Shown here one piece after another: positions 7,401 through 15,931 of a DNA stretch of 56,379 bases. The notes below the pieces were generated by a model. It had not been told where the DNA came from. It made no database searches and saw only the letters and a program-made list of their open reading frames with translations. The DNA is from Microscilla marina ATCC 23134. Its GTDB lineage: Bacteria > Bacteroidota > Bacteroidia > Cytophagales > Microscillaceae. Position numbers and translations under genes: made by a program. Location: the NCBI RefSeq assembly GCF_000169175.1, contig NZ_AAWS01000059.1, positions 1 through 56,379 on the forward strand, given 5' to 3'. Position 1 is the stretch's first letter. Each line of letters starts with the position of its first letter.

Positions 7401-7438
7401 AAAAAAAATCGCACTGCTCAAGCAAACAGTACGATTTC
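7401..7438 (-). terminator. Terminator of the PhnD-like gene
   Basis: On the minus strand, AAATCGTACTG and CAGTGCGATTT form an 11-bp stem with one wobble, followed by eight T. It lies about 50 nt after the stop codon of the gene at 7487-8431. Confidence 0.7.
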
Positions 7439-7486
7439 AGAAATAAGATGGTGAGTGAAGTATTGTATTGAACGATAATGAGTAAA

Positions 7487-8431
7487 CTAATCGGTGTAAT
7501 AGTTTAAAATGAGCACGAGTTCTTCTAACGAACTGGCCATTTTTCGGATAGGGTCGTACCAGGTATTTTGGGCTTTTACAAAATAAGTTTTTTTGCCTGA
7601 GGTATGCCATAGCTTTTTAAAAGCTGCCTGTAGCTGAGGAGCGTTGTCGGGCATTTTCAGAAACGCCTGGCCAATGGCTGTCTTCAGTGACTTGTCAAGT
7701 TGGGTACGCACTGCTATGGGGCCGTTTACTATGGGTGACGACACCCATAATACCTCCACGGCTTTTTTTGAGATCTTTCCGGTAGCCATCATTTTTTGTA
7801 AATCGTCGTAAGAGCAGGCGCCCAGGTCTGCCTTGTGGCTGGCTATCTGCCGGATGGTGTTGGTGTGGTTGTTACCAAATATAATTTCTTTAAAATGCGA
7901 CTCGGTATAGTTGAGCCCCAGCGAGTTGAAATAAAGGCGGGGCACCAAATGTCCTGAAGTAGAGGTGGGGTTTACAAAGGCAAACCTCAATTGAGCTGCA
8001 TTAGACTTTTTCACTACATCGGGTATGGTTTTTACTTTGGTATCGGGGTGCTTTATCAGGCAGCTTTTATAGGCAGCTGGTTGGCGGGCATCTGCCGACA
8101 CTACCACCAAAGGGTCTATAGCTACTTCGGCCGACGCCAATATATACCCAAAGGTATTCAAAAAAGCAATGTCTACTTTTTTGTCTTTGAGCATTTGAAT
8201 CAGCTCATTATTTTTTTGCGGAAGCAACACCACTATTTTTTTTTGGAGTTTTTTTGCCAGATAAGCGGCAATGGTTTCACCCGCTTTTTGTCTCTCTTTG
8301 AGGCTGCTTACATCGGTGCTTATGCCCACCACCAAAGGGCGCTGTGCATAGGCTATGCTTACACAAAACAAAGTGCTTGCCCAGCAAAATATAAGGGCTG
8401 CTTTGATGTACTTTTTAGGAATAATGTTCAT
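7487..8431 (-). CDS. PhnD-like phosphate/phosphonate-type substrate-binding protein
   Basis: A 314-residue exported protein with a signal peptide at residues 1-29 ending in AYAQ. The mature part is a two-lobed periplasmic binding protein of the PhnD/SsuA-like group: PLVVGISTDVSSLKE in the first strand and loop, KKVDIAFLNTFGYI, FAFVNPTSTSGHLVPRLYF (the oxyanion-binding loop with STSG) and KADLGACSYDDLQKM. Family members deliver phosphonate, phosphite or related oxyanions to an ABC transporter. Some are sensor domains instead. No permease or ATPase gene is near, so it may serve a transporter elsewhere or act in sensing. The ligand cannot be read from sequence. The gene is monocistronic with its own terminator. 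Confidence 0.8.
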   Translation of the reverse strand: MNIIPKKYIKAALIFCWASTLFCVSIAYAQRPLVVGISTDVSSLKERQKAGETIAAYLAKKLQKKIVVLLPQKNNELIQMLKDKKVDIAFLNTFGYILASAEVAIDPLVVVSADARQPAAYKSCLIKHPDTKVKTIPDVVKKSNAAQLRFAFVNPTSTSGHLVPRLYFNSLGLNYTESHFKEIIFGNNHTNTIRQIASHKADLGACSYDDLQKMMATGKISKKAVEVLWVSSPIVNGPIAVRTQLDKSLKTAIGQAFLKMPDNAPQLQAAFKKLWHTSGKKTYFVKAQNTWYDPIRKMASSLEELVLILNYYTD

Positions 8432-8691
8432 TGTAGTATGTCATTTTTTTACTTGTCGAAAGTTACAAATTATCAGGCAGTTAGAGGTTATTAAAAGGTG
8501 AAGGAATGTTTATGTTTGTGGGGCTTTGTATAAATAATTTGGGTTGTTTTGTGAATATTAAAGGTTTTTGGTAAATCATTGGCAAAAACTGTCTGAATAC
8601 CGCTTTTGAGAAAGGATTCAAGGGAGGATTCAGGCGCTTTGGGGCGATGTAAGAAATCAAAACAAAAGCTTATTTTAATTGTTGGTAATGT

Positions 8692-9609
8692 ATGACTAAA
8701 ACGATACTAATTACTGGAGGAACCGGATTGATAGGACAACGCCTGACCGAACTGTTGTTAGCCCAAAAAGGCTACAGTATTCGGTACTTGAGCCGAAGCA
8801 AACGTTCTATAAAAAATGTAGAAGTATTTGAATGGCATCCCCAGAAGGGGGAAATAGATGCAGCGGCTTTTGAAGGGGTAGATGTGGTAGTGCATTTGGC
8901 CGGAGCCGGAGTAGCCGATAAGCGTTGGACAGAAAGCCGCAAAGAAGAAATATTGAAAAGCCGTACCCAATCTACCGAGCTGATTGCTCAAACCATCCGT
9001 AAGATGTCTACTGCCCCCAAAGCATTGGTCAATGCCTCGGCCATAGGCTATTATGGTATCAACACTGGCGACCAATTGCTGCACGAAGAAAGTCCGGCGG
9101 GCAACGATTTTTTGGCAGAAGTAACCAGTAAGTGGGAAAATGCCACCAAAGAAATAGAAGAACAAGGCATTAGAACCGTAAAAATAAGGGTAGGCGTAGT
9201 GCTCAGCCCCCAAAGTGGCGCTTTGCCCAAGTTGCTTCAGCCAGTGCGTTTGGGTTTGGGGGCACCATTGGGCAGCGGCGATCAGTACATGTCGTGGATA
9301 CATATAGATGACATTGCCCGCATATTTATGAAAGCCCTGGCAGATGAGACCATGCGGGGTGCGTATAATGGGGTGGCCCCTGCGCCCGTTACCAACGCCG
9401 AAATGACCAAGCGGTTGGCTTCGGTGGTGCATCGTCCTGCGTTTTTGCCCAATGTACCCGCCTTTATGCTCAAGATGATGCTGGGCGAAATGGCCTCTAT
9501 TGTATTGGAAGGCAACAAAGTATCTTGCGATAAAATAGTAAGGGCTGGTTTTGAGTTTGAACACCCTGGGCTGACCGAAGCTCTGAAAGATTTATTGGGC
9601 AAGCATTAA
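8692..9609 (+). CDS. TIGR01777-family NAD-dependent epimerase/dehydratase
   Basis: A 305-residue atypical extended SDR. The N-terminal Rossmann motif is TGGTGLIGQRL (residues 7-17), followed by VVHLAGAGVADKRWTESRKEEI, which is typical of the YfcH/SDR39U1 group. The active-site region is NASAIGYYG, with the Tyr of the SDR pair. MSWIHIDDIARI and GAYNGVAPAPVTNAEM match the C-terminal substrate domain. The length agrees with the family (about 300). Family members are predicted nucleotide-sugar epimerases, but the physiological substrate is not established. It stands alone between the divergent PhnD-like gene and a repeat-rich intergenic region. Confidence 0.88.
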   Translation: MTKTILITGGTGLIGQRLTELLLAQKGYSIRYLSRSKRSIKNVEVFEWHPQKGEIDAAAFEGVDVVVHLAGAGVADKRWTESRKEEILKSRTQSTELIAQTIRKMSTAPKALVNASAIGYYGINTGDQLLHEESPAGNDFLAEVTSKWENATKEIEEQGIRTVKIRVGVVLSPQSGALPKLLQPVRLGLGAPLGSGDQYMSWIHIDDIARIFMKALADETMRGAYNGVAPAPVTNAEMTKRLASVVHRPAFLPNVPAFMLKMMLGEMASIVLEGNKVSCDKIVRAGFEFEHPGLTEALKDLLGKH

Positions 9610-9620
9610 AATAGTCTACA

Positions 9621-9775
9621 GACCAATGGTGGCGTAGCTCACTGCGTTCGGTTCCATAAGTATTGGGCGCTTTAGTCCATAGACCACAGTAGATGGTCGA
9701 TAGTGCTGACATATACTATCAAATTATGGCTAAGGAACTGGTAGTGAGTTTAACAAAGTTACGCCACCATTGGTC
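9621..9775. repeat. 155-bp segment bounded by 16-bp perfect inverted repeats
   Basis: GACCAATGGTGGCGTA at 9621-9636 and its exact reverse complement TACGCCACCATTGGTC at 9760-9775 bound the segment. Inside, ggtcgatagtgctgac near 9692 repeats ggtcgacagtgctgac at the right edge. No coding frame is visible. It may be a small non-autonomous element or a strongly folded transcript; only one copy was seen in the window. Confidence 0.5.
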
Positions 9776-10029
9776 GACAGTGCTGACGCTTATGATTACT
9801 TGCAAGTGTAGGCTCGGAACCGATATAAAAGTGTATTATCAACCCAAGTTACGCAGTTTTTAGGCTTGACTTCACTTCTGTTGTTAGATGGTTACTATGA
9901 TTACAATTGTTGCGCAATGCGCTGATTACACCAATAAATTTTACTGCACTCAAATTATTTAAGGCACAAATTTATGGACTGTTCAACAATGGCCGCAATC
10001 TAGCAATTAAAACAATACAAATAAGCATA

Positions 10030-10240
10030 CTTAGGAATGGTGAGCAATTAAATTACCATTCTTGAGGTAGAGGTTTTGTTTTGAGACGAGGCTATTTTTT
10101 GCGCCCATAGCAGCGCTACGGGCAATAACCGATGGCTACAGCTAGGCTGTGCCGAGCTCTGCCAACGGCTAAAAATAACGAAGTATCAAGGCGAAAAATC
10201 ACCTCTCAGAGTGTAAATTTATTTTTGAACAATTCCTTAG
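10030..10240. mobile_element. MITE-like element type 2, copy 1 (211 bp)
   Basis: A 211-bp block repeated at 19479-19689 with the same length and, by eye, about five mismatches. Ends are imperfect inverted repeats: CTTAGGAATGGT on the left, and ACAATTCCTTAG on the right, whose complement is CTAAGGAATTGT. There is no ORF inside, only internal palindromes (gcgcccatagcagcgctacgggc). No target duplication is evident. It is probably non-autonomous and mobilised by a transposase elsewhere in the genome. Confidence 0.7.
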
Positions 10241-10279
10241 AAGAAGTTGCGTAACATCAGTTATCAACAGAACAACACC

Positions 10280-10651
10280 CTAAAACGGAATCAGGCTTTT
10301 GTGGAGGGTGGTTTTGGTAAGACGCTTTGACCGATCAAAATAAAACTTAAACAACCACTTGGCTTTAGTCATCACTTTCTCGCTGATAATAGGGGAGGAG
10401 GCGGTAATAAAAAAACCTGGTGGATGCGGGGTAAGTGGAGAAGGTGATAAGCCTTGTTTTTTGCAAAACTGGGTGACTATTGCAGGGGTGGCTTTTAATG
10501 GCACTTTTTGGGCAATAACACTTTGGGCACTATCTTCTTTCATTCCTTTCCATTCAATGAGTTCGGGATTGTTTCGATGAGTAATAGGGTCGAGGCAACT
10601 GCTCAGGCTGCATAAGGTCAATAGTATAATAAAGCAGCATTTTAGGGTCAC
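10280..10651 (-). CDS. Small hypothetical lipoprotein
   Basis: The open frame runs to an ATG at 10765, but the lipoprotein signal (KCCFIILLTLCSLSSC) begins about 40 residues in. The GTG at 10651 gives a normal-length signal peptide with the lipobox LSSC, so I chose that start. The mature protein, about 105 residues, has no recognised domain. It includes a Pro-rich stretch (LSPSPLTPHPPG) and a basic C-terminus with KWLFKFYFDRSKRLTK. The gene lies alone between a MITE-like element and a long non-coding region. GTG starts are uncommon in this phylum, so the longer form cannot be excluded. Confidence 0.5.
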   Translation of the reverse strand: MTLKCCFIILLTLCSLSSCLDPITHRNNPELIEWKGMKEDSAQSVIAQKVPLKATPAIVTQFCKKQGLSPSPLTPHPPGFFITASSPIISEKVMTKAKWLFKFYFDRSKRLTKTTLHKSLIPF

Positions 10652-10818
10652 TTTTTTATCAGTTATTTTTTTTATATACACCTTCAGATCACCTCTTTCC
10701 TCTTCGATATTTCCCATCAATGGATACTCATGCCTGTTTTGTCCTACTTTATTTTTTTCTGTCATAAAAGTATCTAGTGCATTGGGGATTAAATAAGTTG
10801 CCTATTAATTTGGATGAA

Positions 10819-10850
10819 TTAACTACGTTGAGCTCGCGAAAAGCTCGGTT
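10819..10850. repeat. REP-like short repeat
   Basis: Contains actacgttgagctcgcgaaa and an aagctcggtttt end. It belongs to a short repeat family built around CGTTGAGCTC and TTCGGTTT; other copies lie at 17238, 43813, 46585, 51755, 53573 and 53731. Confidence 0.45.
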
Positions 10851-10967
10851 TTGTTTTCTGACGAGTCGTGAAAATGGCGGATAGCCATAGCTATCTAACT
10901 TTTTTACGAGGAAGTCAGGGGGCAAAAGTCGCCAAATAATATGTGAGTAACTTAGTACCCAATGCAC

Positions 10968-11311
10968 TAGGTTTTCACCTCATATTTAATTCCGAACAAT
11001 TAGTCTATCTTCATGACTATCAACTGTACTTAGCTAAAATATTATAGCAACAAAAGTTGTTGATCTTCAAAGTAAAAGAGTAGTAAAGCTATTTATTCTT
11101 TGAATCAGACAAAAAAATAACCGCAAAATATCTTTTTAAAAAAATACTAAGTCAATAACTGACATACAGCGGGTGAATATAAACCTATGTGCTTGTTTGT
11201 TTCTCTACCTTTGCCGCACGCAAAAAAGTGGTTTGCGTTTGCCGTACTTGATGTCTGACACATCAAAATGTGCAATTTATTTATGTAATTTTTTTAATTA
11301 CGATTATTCAT
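10968..11311. other. Gene-free A+T-rich region with a -7 box
   Basis: No convincing gene. The only notable signal is TACCTTTG at 11206-11213, a Bacteroidota -7 element, probably the start of the transcript for the secreted protein at 11556. A short frame at 11173-11373 looks accidental. Confidence 0.4.
11206..11213 (+). promoter_or_regulatory. Putative -7 box for the MAM/PKD protein gene
   Basis: TACCTTTG fits the Bacteroidota -7 consensus TAnnTTTG and is followed by a CGCACGCAAAAAAG stretch. A clear TTTG -33 box at the right distance is not seen. If it is the promoter, the 219-bp element at 11312-11530 now lies inside the 5' leader. Confidence 0.4.
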
Positions 11312-11530
11312 CAATACTCCGCAGTGATTTTAGTCAAAGTTGTTTGCTGGTTCTCAGTTATTTACGAATTTAAAAACTATTTAATTGGGTGTTTGGGCGT
11401 AAAACCGACACACTTTTAAAAATAAATTGAGTAAGCAATCTTAATATAAGATACTGGTTTACAGTATTTAACAAGGTAAATATTTACTCGAATCAGCTAT
11501 CGACTATCGGCTAAATACTATGGACTATTG
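11312..11530. mobile_element. MITE-like element type 1, copy 1 (219 bp)
   Basis: Left end CAATACTCCGCAGT, right end ACTATGGACTATTG; the complement of the right end (CAATAGTCCATAGT) matches the left end at 11 of 14 positions. The element is flanked by the direct repeat TTCAT (11307-11311 and 11531-11535). It has no ORF. Related copies lie at 33790-33987 (inverted), 46440-46685, 47342-47560 and 48368-48586. The right end stops 25 bp before the start codon of the next gene. Confidence 0.8.
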
Positions 11531-11555
11531 TTCATACAACCATCAATTAAATACA

Positions 11556-13940
11556 ATGCAAAATATCACATTGAACAAAATCCTGTTAACATTTGCTATT
11601 TTTGTCAGTAGCCTTCAACTAACTACTGCCCAACAGCAAGTAACCAACGCCCTTGTTACTACCTATCCTTATACCGAAAGTTTCGAAGAAAGTACAAACG
11701 ACTGGACACTGAATGTAGGTGGAAATGATTTTAACTGGGCACGTAGCCAAAGTGGCACAGCAACAAAAGCAACCGAAGGTCAATATTATATGTATATTGA
11801 CGCGGGTAGCTCTTCTAACCTGAATAAAAAAGCCGCGTTCCAAAGCCGTACTTTTGACTTGACCAGCTTAAATAAACCAAGCCTTGTTTTTGCTTTTCAC
11901 TTGTTGGGTGGTGCTACCAGTATAGGTACTCTAGAGGTAGAAGCAAGCACCGATGGCACTAGCTGGACCAAGGTGTGGTCTACCGACGGAAACACTACTA
12001 CTGGAAGTGGATGGACTGCACCTATGCCTGGGCACGATAATTCTTGGAAGGAAGCTGTGGTTAATTTATCTGCCCACAAATCGGCAAACACTCAATTACG
12101 TTTTGTAGGAAGTGCAACCAATATTTGGGCAAATTATATTGCCATTGATGCCATCACTATTACCGAAGATGGCGCGCCTGCTATTACAGGTGTTACGCCT
12201 TCAGGAGGCTTCCTGCATAGTCCGGTTACTATAAACGGTGTAGGTTTGACTGGCAATGGTAGCTCTTTAATAGAATTTAACGGGGCAGCTTTTTCTTTCA
12301 GTACAGCACAAGGTCCTTATATAGATTATACCTACATCAACTTTAGTATACTTGTGCCAGAGGGAGCAACTACTGGTAAAGTAACGGTGACTGTAGATGG
12401 ACAAACAGCCACAAGTATGACCGACTTTCAGGTACCTTCTGTGGTGACTACTTTCCCTTATAATGAAAGTTTCGAAGCTGGAGATGCAGGTAGTTGGAAA
12501 CGAAACGGAAGTGATCCTTGGTACCGCCGTGAGGGTTGGCATGGAGAACCATACTGGAGCACAAAACCCCATAAACCATCAAAGGGTTACAGCTATATCA
12601 CATTGATGGGTAACAAGGGCAAAAAAGGTTCCTTGATAAGTCCTCCAGTGGATGCTCGTAAACTTAAAAACCCTACGATTACATTCGATTACCACATGGG
12701 GATATATCTTTATTACACTGATTCTTCAAGCCCTAGCATCCTTACATTAGAAGTAAGTAAAGATGGAGGAGCCACTTGGACTCAGGTTTGGCGTAAAGAA
12801 CACACCCATCAAGAAGGGAATCCAAATGGGTGGACAACAGCTTCGGTTTCCTTAAAAGGTCATAGCTATGCTCAAATGTTGCTTCGTTTCTCAGGTACCA
12901 GAAGCAATTCATGGAACAATGATATCTCTATTGATAATGTAACTATTGAGGAAGTGCCTGTATTGGGGCAACCTGTGGCTGATTTTAAGGTAAGCTCTAC
13001 CGAAATCTGGGAAGGCGAAAGTTTAAAGTTCAACAACGAGTCGCAAAATGCAACTTCTTATTTGTGGAAGTTCTCGCGTGGGTATAGCGACCAAACCAGT
13101 GTGGAGGAACACCTCACCGTAAAATACGATATCCCAGGTTCTTTCCATGTCATTCTGATTGCCTATAACGAACTTGGACAAAGTACAGCAAAAACGATGG
13201 CTGTTACAGTGAAGGCACGCCCAAAATTGCCTGTAGCTGATTTTAAGGTAAGCTCTACCGAAATCTGGGAAGGCGAAAGCTTAAAGTTCAACAACGAGTC
13301 GCAAAATGCCACGTCTTATGTGTGGAGGTTTACGGCTGGGTATAGTGACCGAACCAGTATGGAGGAACACCTCACCGTAAAATACGATAGCCCAGGTACC
13401 TTCTATGTTAGACTGATTGCCTATAACGAGTTTGGACAGAGTACAGCAAACAGGATGACTATTACAGTAAAGGCACGCCCAAAACTACCAGTGGCTAATT
13501 TTAAGGTAAGCACTACCGAAATCTGGGAAGGCGAAAGCTTAAAGTTCAACAACGAGTCGCAAAATGCCAGTCGTTACGAGTGGAGGTTTGAAGGTGGCGA
13601 CATTTTTACCAGCACCGACACTCACCCAATTGTTAAATACGATACGCCTGGTTTTCATTTGGTAAAGCTGATTGCTTACAATGATCAAAACCAAACGGCA
13701 GTTAAATATATGAGAATTTCGGTTTTGAAAAGAGCTACTGCAAGAACTACCAGCAACACCACTACCACCATTGCTACTGTAGATGTAAAAGTTTACAGCA
13801 AAACAGGCGCTTTACTAAAAACAACTAAAATTGCTGAAAATGCTCCACCTGCCAAAAGCTTAAAAGGCTTACAAAACGGTTTGTATTTTGTACATGTAGC
13901 TACAAAAACAGGGGTGCAAAAATATCAAATAATGAAATAA
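11556..13940 (+). CDS. Secreted MAM/TIG/PKD protein with T9SS sorting domain
   Basis: About 794 residues. The ATG at 11556 starts a clear signal peptide (LLTFAIFVSSLQLTTAQQ). The upstream in-frame ATG at 11520 lies inside the mobile element end and is rejected. In order: a MAM-like jelly-roll (about 30-200, YPYTESFEESTNDWTLN to NYIAIDAITI); a TIG/IPT domain (about 205-300, ITGVTPSGGFLHSPVTINGV); a second MAM-like domain (about 305-465); three 86-residue PKD repeats (PVADFKVSSTEIWEGESL..., about 475-725); then a T9SS type A sorting domain ending LQNGLYFVHVATKTGVQKYQ. The architecture fits a surface or secreted adhesin or carbohydrate-binding protein exported by the type IX system. The PKD repeats are nearly identical in DNA, indicating recent expansion. 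There is no catalytic domain. Confidence 0.85.
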   Translation: MQNITLNKILLTFAIFVSSLQLTTAQQQVTNALVTTYPYTESFEESTNDWTLNVGGNDFNWARSQSGTATKATEGQYYMYIDAGSSSNLNKKAAFQSRTFDLTSLNKPSLVFAFHLLGGATSIGTLEVEASTDGTSWTKVWSTDGNTTTGSGWTAPMPGHDNSWKEAVVNLSAHKSANTQLRFVGSATNIWANYIAIDAITITEDGAPAITGVTPSGGFLHSPVTINGVGLTGNGSSLIEFNGAAFSFSTAQGPYIDYTYINFSILVPEGATTGKVTVTVDGQTATSMTDFQVPSVVTTFPYNESFEAGDAGSWKRNGSDPWYRREGWHGEPYWSTKPHKPSKGYSYITLMGNKGKKGSLISPPVDARKLKNPTITFDYHMGIYLYYTDSSSPSILTLEVSKDGGATWTQVWRKEHTHQEGNPNGWTTASVSLKGHSYAQMLLRFSGTRSNSWNNDISIDNVTIEEVPVLGQPVADFKVSSTEIWEGESLKFNNESQNATSYLWKFSRGYSDQTSVEEHLTVKYDIPGSFHVILIAYNELGQSTAKTMAVTVKARPKLPVADFKVSSTEIWEGESLKFNNESQNATSYVWRFTAGYSDRTSMEEHLTVKYDSPGTFYVRLIAYNEFGQSTANRMTITVKARPKLPVANFKVSTTEIWEGESLKFNNESQNASRYEWRFEGGDIFTSTDTHPIVKYDTPGFHLVKLIAYNDQNQTAVKYMRISVLKRATARTTSNTTTTIATVDVKVYSKTGALLKTTKIAENAPPAKSLKGLQNGLYFVHVATKTGVQKYQIMK

Positions 13941-14006
13941 GATTAATCGGAAACCGACAGTTAAATCAGAAAGACTCATTTTTGGTAATCCTGTAAACTA
14001 TTAAAC

Positions 14007-14050
14007 AAAAACGACGGTAGACAATTTGGTTTACCGTCGTTTTTGTTTTT
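14007..14050 (+). terminator. Strong terminator after the MAM/PKD gene
   Basis: AAAACGACGGTAGAC and GTTTACCGTCGTTTT form a stem of about 15 bp with one G-U pair and a 6-nt loop, followed by TGTTTTT. It lies between convergent genes and its A-rich left side could also serve the minus-strand gene. Confidence 0.8.
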
Positions 14051-14097
14051 ATACACGGGCTGTTTTTCGTGGCGAGGTAAAAAAACGAGTCATTATT

Positions 14098-14766
14098 TCA
14101 CTGATTTTTTTCTACAATTGCGTTTAAGTATACCTTAAGCACGTCAAAGTGTGCTATAGTACGTGGAATGTGTAACTGTTTTCTCCCTTTTTTTGTTTGA
14201 TAGCCTACCACCAAATACAATTGATTAAGCGTTGTTTGTTGAATCTGGGACAAAGCAATTTTTCTTTTAGTCAAACGCTTGCCTCCCACCACCAGTTGGT
14301 GCTTATCAAACCTTAGTCGTAGGCGAGCATTGGCAAAGGCCTGTGGATACTCCCAGCCAAATACAATATTGAGCAAAAAGATAATAATACACCAAACAAC
14401 TACGCTTGTAGCTAAGTTGGGTTGTACCTCTCCGCTAATGTCAATGACACAATGCCCAAAAACTACCATCATTGTTACCAGAAACGAGGTAAAGCCTATT
14501 GTTGACAAAAAATCTTTCCATAAATACCTTCGATGAACTTTTTTGCTTTGGGCAGTCATATCAAACCTGACAAGTTCAAAAGAAGGGTAGGCAGGTGTAT
14601 CTGGGTGTGGCCAGGGGAAGTTTTGTCTTTTTTGGCGGGCGCGTTGGGTCAACATTTCATAGTTTGCCCAAAAATTTTCGTTGCCCATTCTTGTATGCTG
14701 GTTGTTTGTCAGGTAATCGTTCCAAAGCAATTGGGCTTGTATGTCTATTGAGGGAGATGGAGTCAT
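14098..14766 (-). CDS. Membrane protein with two helices and a PH-like C-terminal domain
   Basis: A 222-residue protein with a polar N-terminal region of about 85 residues. Two transmembrane segments follow (about 86-108, TIGFTSFLVTMMVVFGHCVI, and 120-140, SVVVWCIIIFLLNIVFG), then a cytosolic domain of about 75 residues with RLRFDKHQLVVGGKRLTKRK and QLYLVVGYQTKKGRKQLHIP. The strand-rich pattern after paired membrane helices resembles bacterial PH-like (bPH/YcxB-type) proteins. The function is not known. It is alone on the minus strand, convergent with the MAM/PKD gene. Confidence 0.6.
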   Translation of the reverse strand: MTPSPSIDIQAQLLWNDYLTNNQHTRMGNENFWANYEMLTQRARQKRQNFPWPHPDTPAYPSFELVRFDMTAQSKKVHRRYLWKDFLSTIGFTSFLVTMMVVFGHCVIDISGEVQPNLATSVVVWCIIIFLLNIVFGWEYPQAFANARLRLRFDKHQLVVGGKRLTKRKIALSQIQQTTLNQLYLVVGYQTKKGRKQLHIPRTIAHFDVLKVYLNAIVEKNQ

Positions 14767-14968
14767 GGGAATAAGTGGATCACAGTTGATGCATTGATTT
14801 TAATACGGATAAACGTTAAGCAATGGTTTTGCACAAAGGAAAAATCAAGAAATAGCAGGTGACCTGAGTGTGGGAATAAGCTTGGGAAAAACGTAACTAA
14901 ATCACTATAAGCATGTTATAATATAACACAAACCCTGCTTTTACTCTTATCTTCTCAAAAAATTTCTT

Positions 14969-14998
14969 GCTTTTAAAATCTAAAATAATAGTTTTGTA
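14969..14998 (+). promoter_or_regulatory. Bacteroidota-type promoter for the LOG/transglycosylase pair
   Basis: CTTG at 14968-14971 and TAGTTTTG at 14991-14998 are separated by 19 nt, matching the TTG-N19-TAnnTTTG pattern. The start codon at 15180 leaves a leader of about 175 nt. Confidence 0.55.
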
Positions 14999-15179
14999 GG
15001 CTTGCTTAAATTTTAATGCGTCAATTTCAGCCCTGTATTGAAGTTAAGCGTTAAAAGTGATACGGTCAAATACAGCAGACCTCACCCCACTGAAAACCTA
15101 CCCAAATATAGACAAAAATATTGGCTTGGTGGGTACAAACAGGCAAGTCACATTTTATTCATAAAAAAAACACATATAC

Positions 15180-15926
15180 ATGCAAACAGATAACGAATCA
15201 CAATCGGTAAATCATGAAGATGAAAGTAAAATCCGCAAATCTTTTAACCGCTCACAGCGCCCGTGGGCACAAATAAGAAGCTCCGACTCCTGGGGTATAT
15301 TTAAGGTGATGTCTGAGTTTGTAAACGGTTACGAATCTATGGCCAAAATAGGTCCCTGTGTCTCTATTTTTGGCTCGGCACGTACCAAACCCGATCATCC
15401 ACACTATAAAAATGCTGAAAAAATTGCTGCCAAACTGGTACGCCACGGTTATGGGGTAATTACTGGTGGTGGTCCTGGTATTATGGAAGCCGGAAACAAA
15501 GGAGCTTACGAACAAGGAGGTAAGTCGGTAGGGCTTTGTATCAATTTGCCATTCGAGCAAGGCAACAATGCTTATATTGACACTGATAAAGTCATCAACT
15601 TTGACTACTTTTTTGTGCGCAAGGTAATGTTTGTAAAATATGCCCAAGGTTTTGTGGTAATGCCAGGAGGAATGGGTACTTTAGATGAGCTTTTTGAAGC
15701 AATAACTCTTATCCAAACCAAAAAAATTGGTAAGTTCCCTATCATCTTGTTTGATAGCAGCTACTGGGGAGGGTTGGTTGATTGGCTTAAAAGCACTGTG
15801 GCACAAAAAGCGCACAATATCAATATAGAAGACCTGGATCTTTTTACCTTGGTAGATGACGTGGATGAGGCAGTGCAGGCAATTGACGAATTTTATAGTA
15901 ACTATAACTTGTCACCCAACTTTTAA
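15180..15926 (+). CDS. TIGR00730/LOG-family Rossmann protein
   Basis: A 248-residue cytosolic protein. GGGPGIMEA (97-105) and PGGMGTLDE (162-170) are the two signature loops of the LOG/YgdH family. FGSAR opens the Rossmann fold, and the Arg and Glu residues of the loops are the nucleotide-binding and catalytic ones. Family members hydrolyse the N-glycosidic bond of nucleoside 5'-monophosphates (cytokinin riboside 5'-monophosphate phosphoribohydrolase in plants, purine or pyrimidine nucleotide 5'-monophosphate nucleosidase in bacteria). The N-terminal 55 residues are a polar extension, longer than in the short forms. It is followed 5 bp later by a lytic transglycosylase gene, so the two are probably cotranscribed. 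Confidence 0.88.
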   Translation: MQTDNESQSVNHEDESKIRKSFNRSQRPWAQIRSSDSWGIFKVMSEFVNGYESMAKIGPCVSIFGSARTKPDHPHYKNAEKIAAKLVRHGYGVITGGGPGIMEAGNKGAYEQGGKSVGLCINLPFEQGNNAYIDTDKVINFDYFFVRKVMFVKYAQGFVVMPGGMGTLDELFEAITLIQTKKIGKFPIILFDSSYWGGLVDWLKSTVAQKAHNINIEDLDLFTLVDDVDEAVQAIDEFYSNYNLSPNF

Positions 15927-15931
15927 ACGTT

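Noticed and set aside
8758-9564. 268-codon open frame on the minus strand inside the TIGR01777 gene
   Set aside because: It lies wholly opposite a clear enzyme gene and its product (His, Tyr and Gly rich) has no family features; it is a codon-bias shadow.
11520-11555. Upstream in-frame ATG of the MAM/PKD gene
   Set aside because: It lies in the terminal repeat of a mobile element; the ATG at 11556 directly precedes a good signal peptide.
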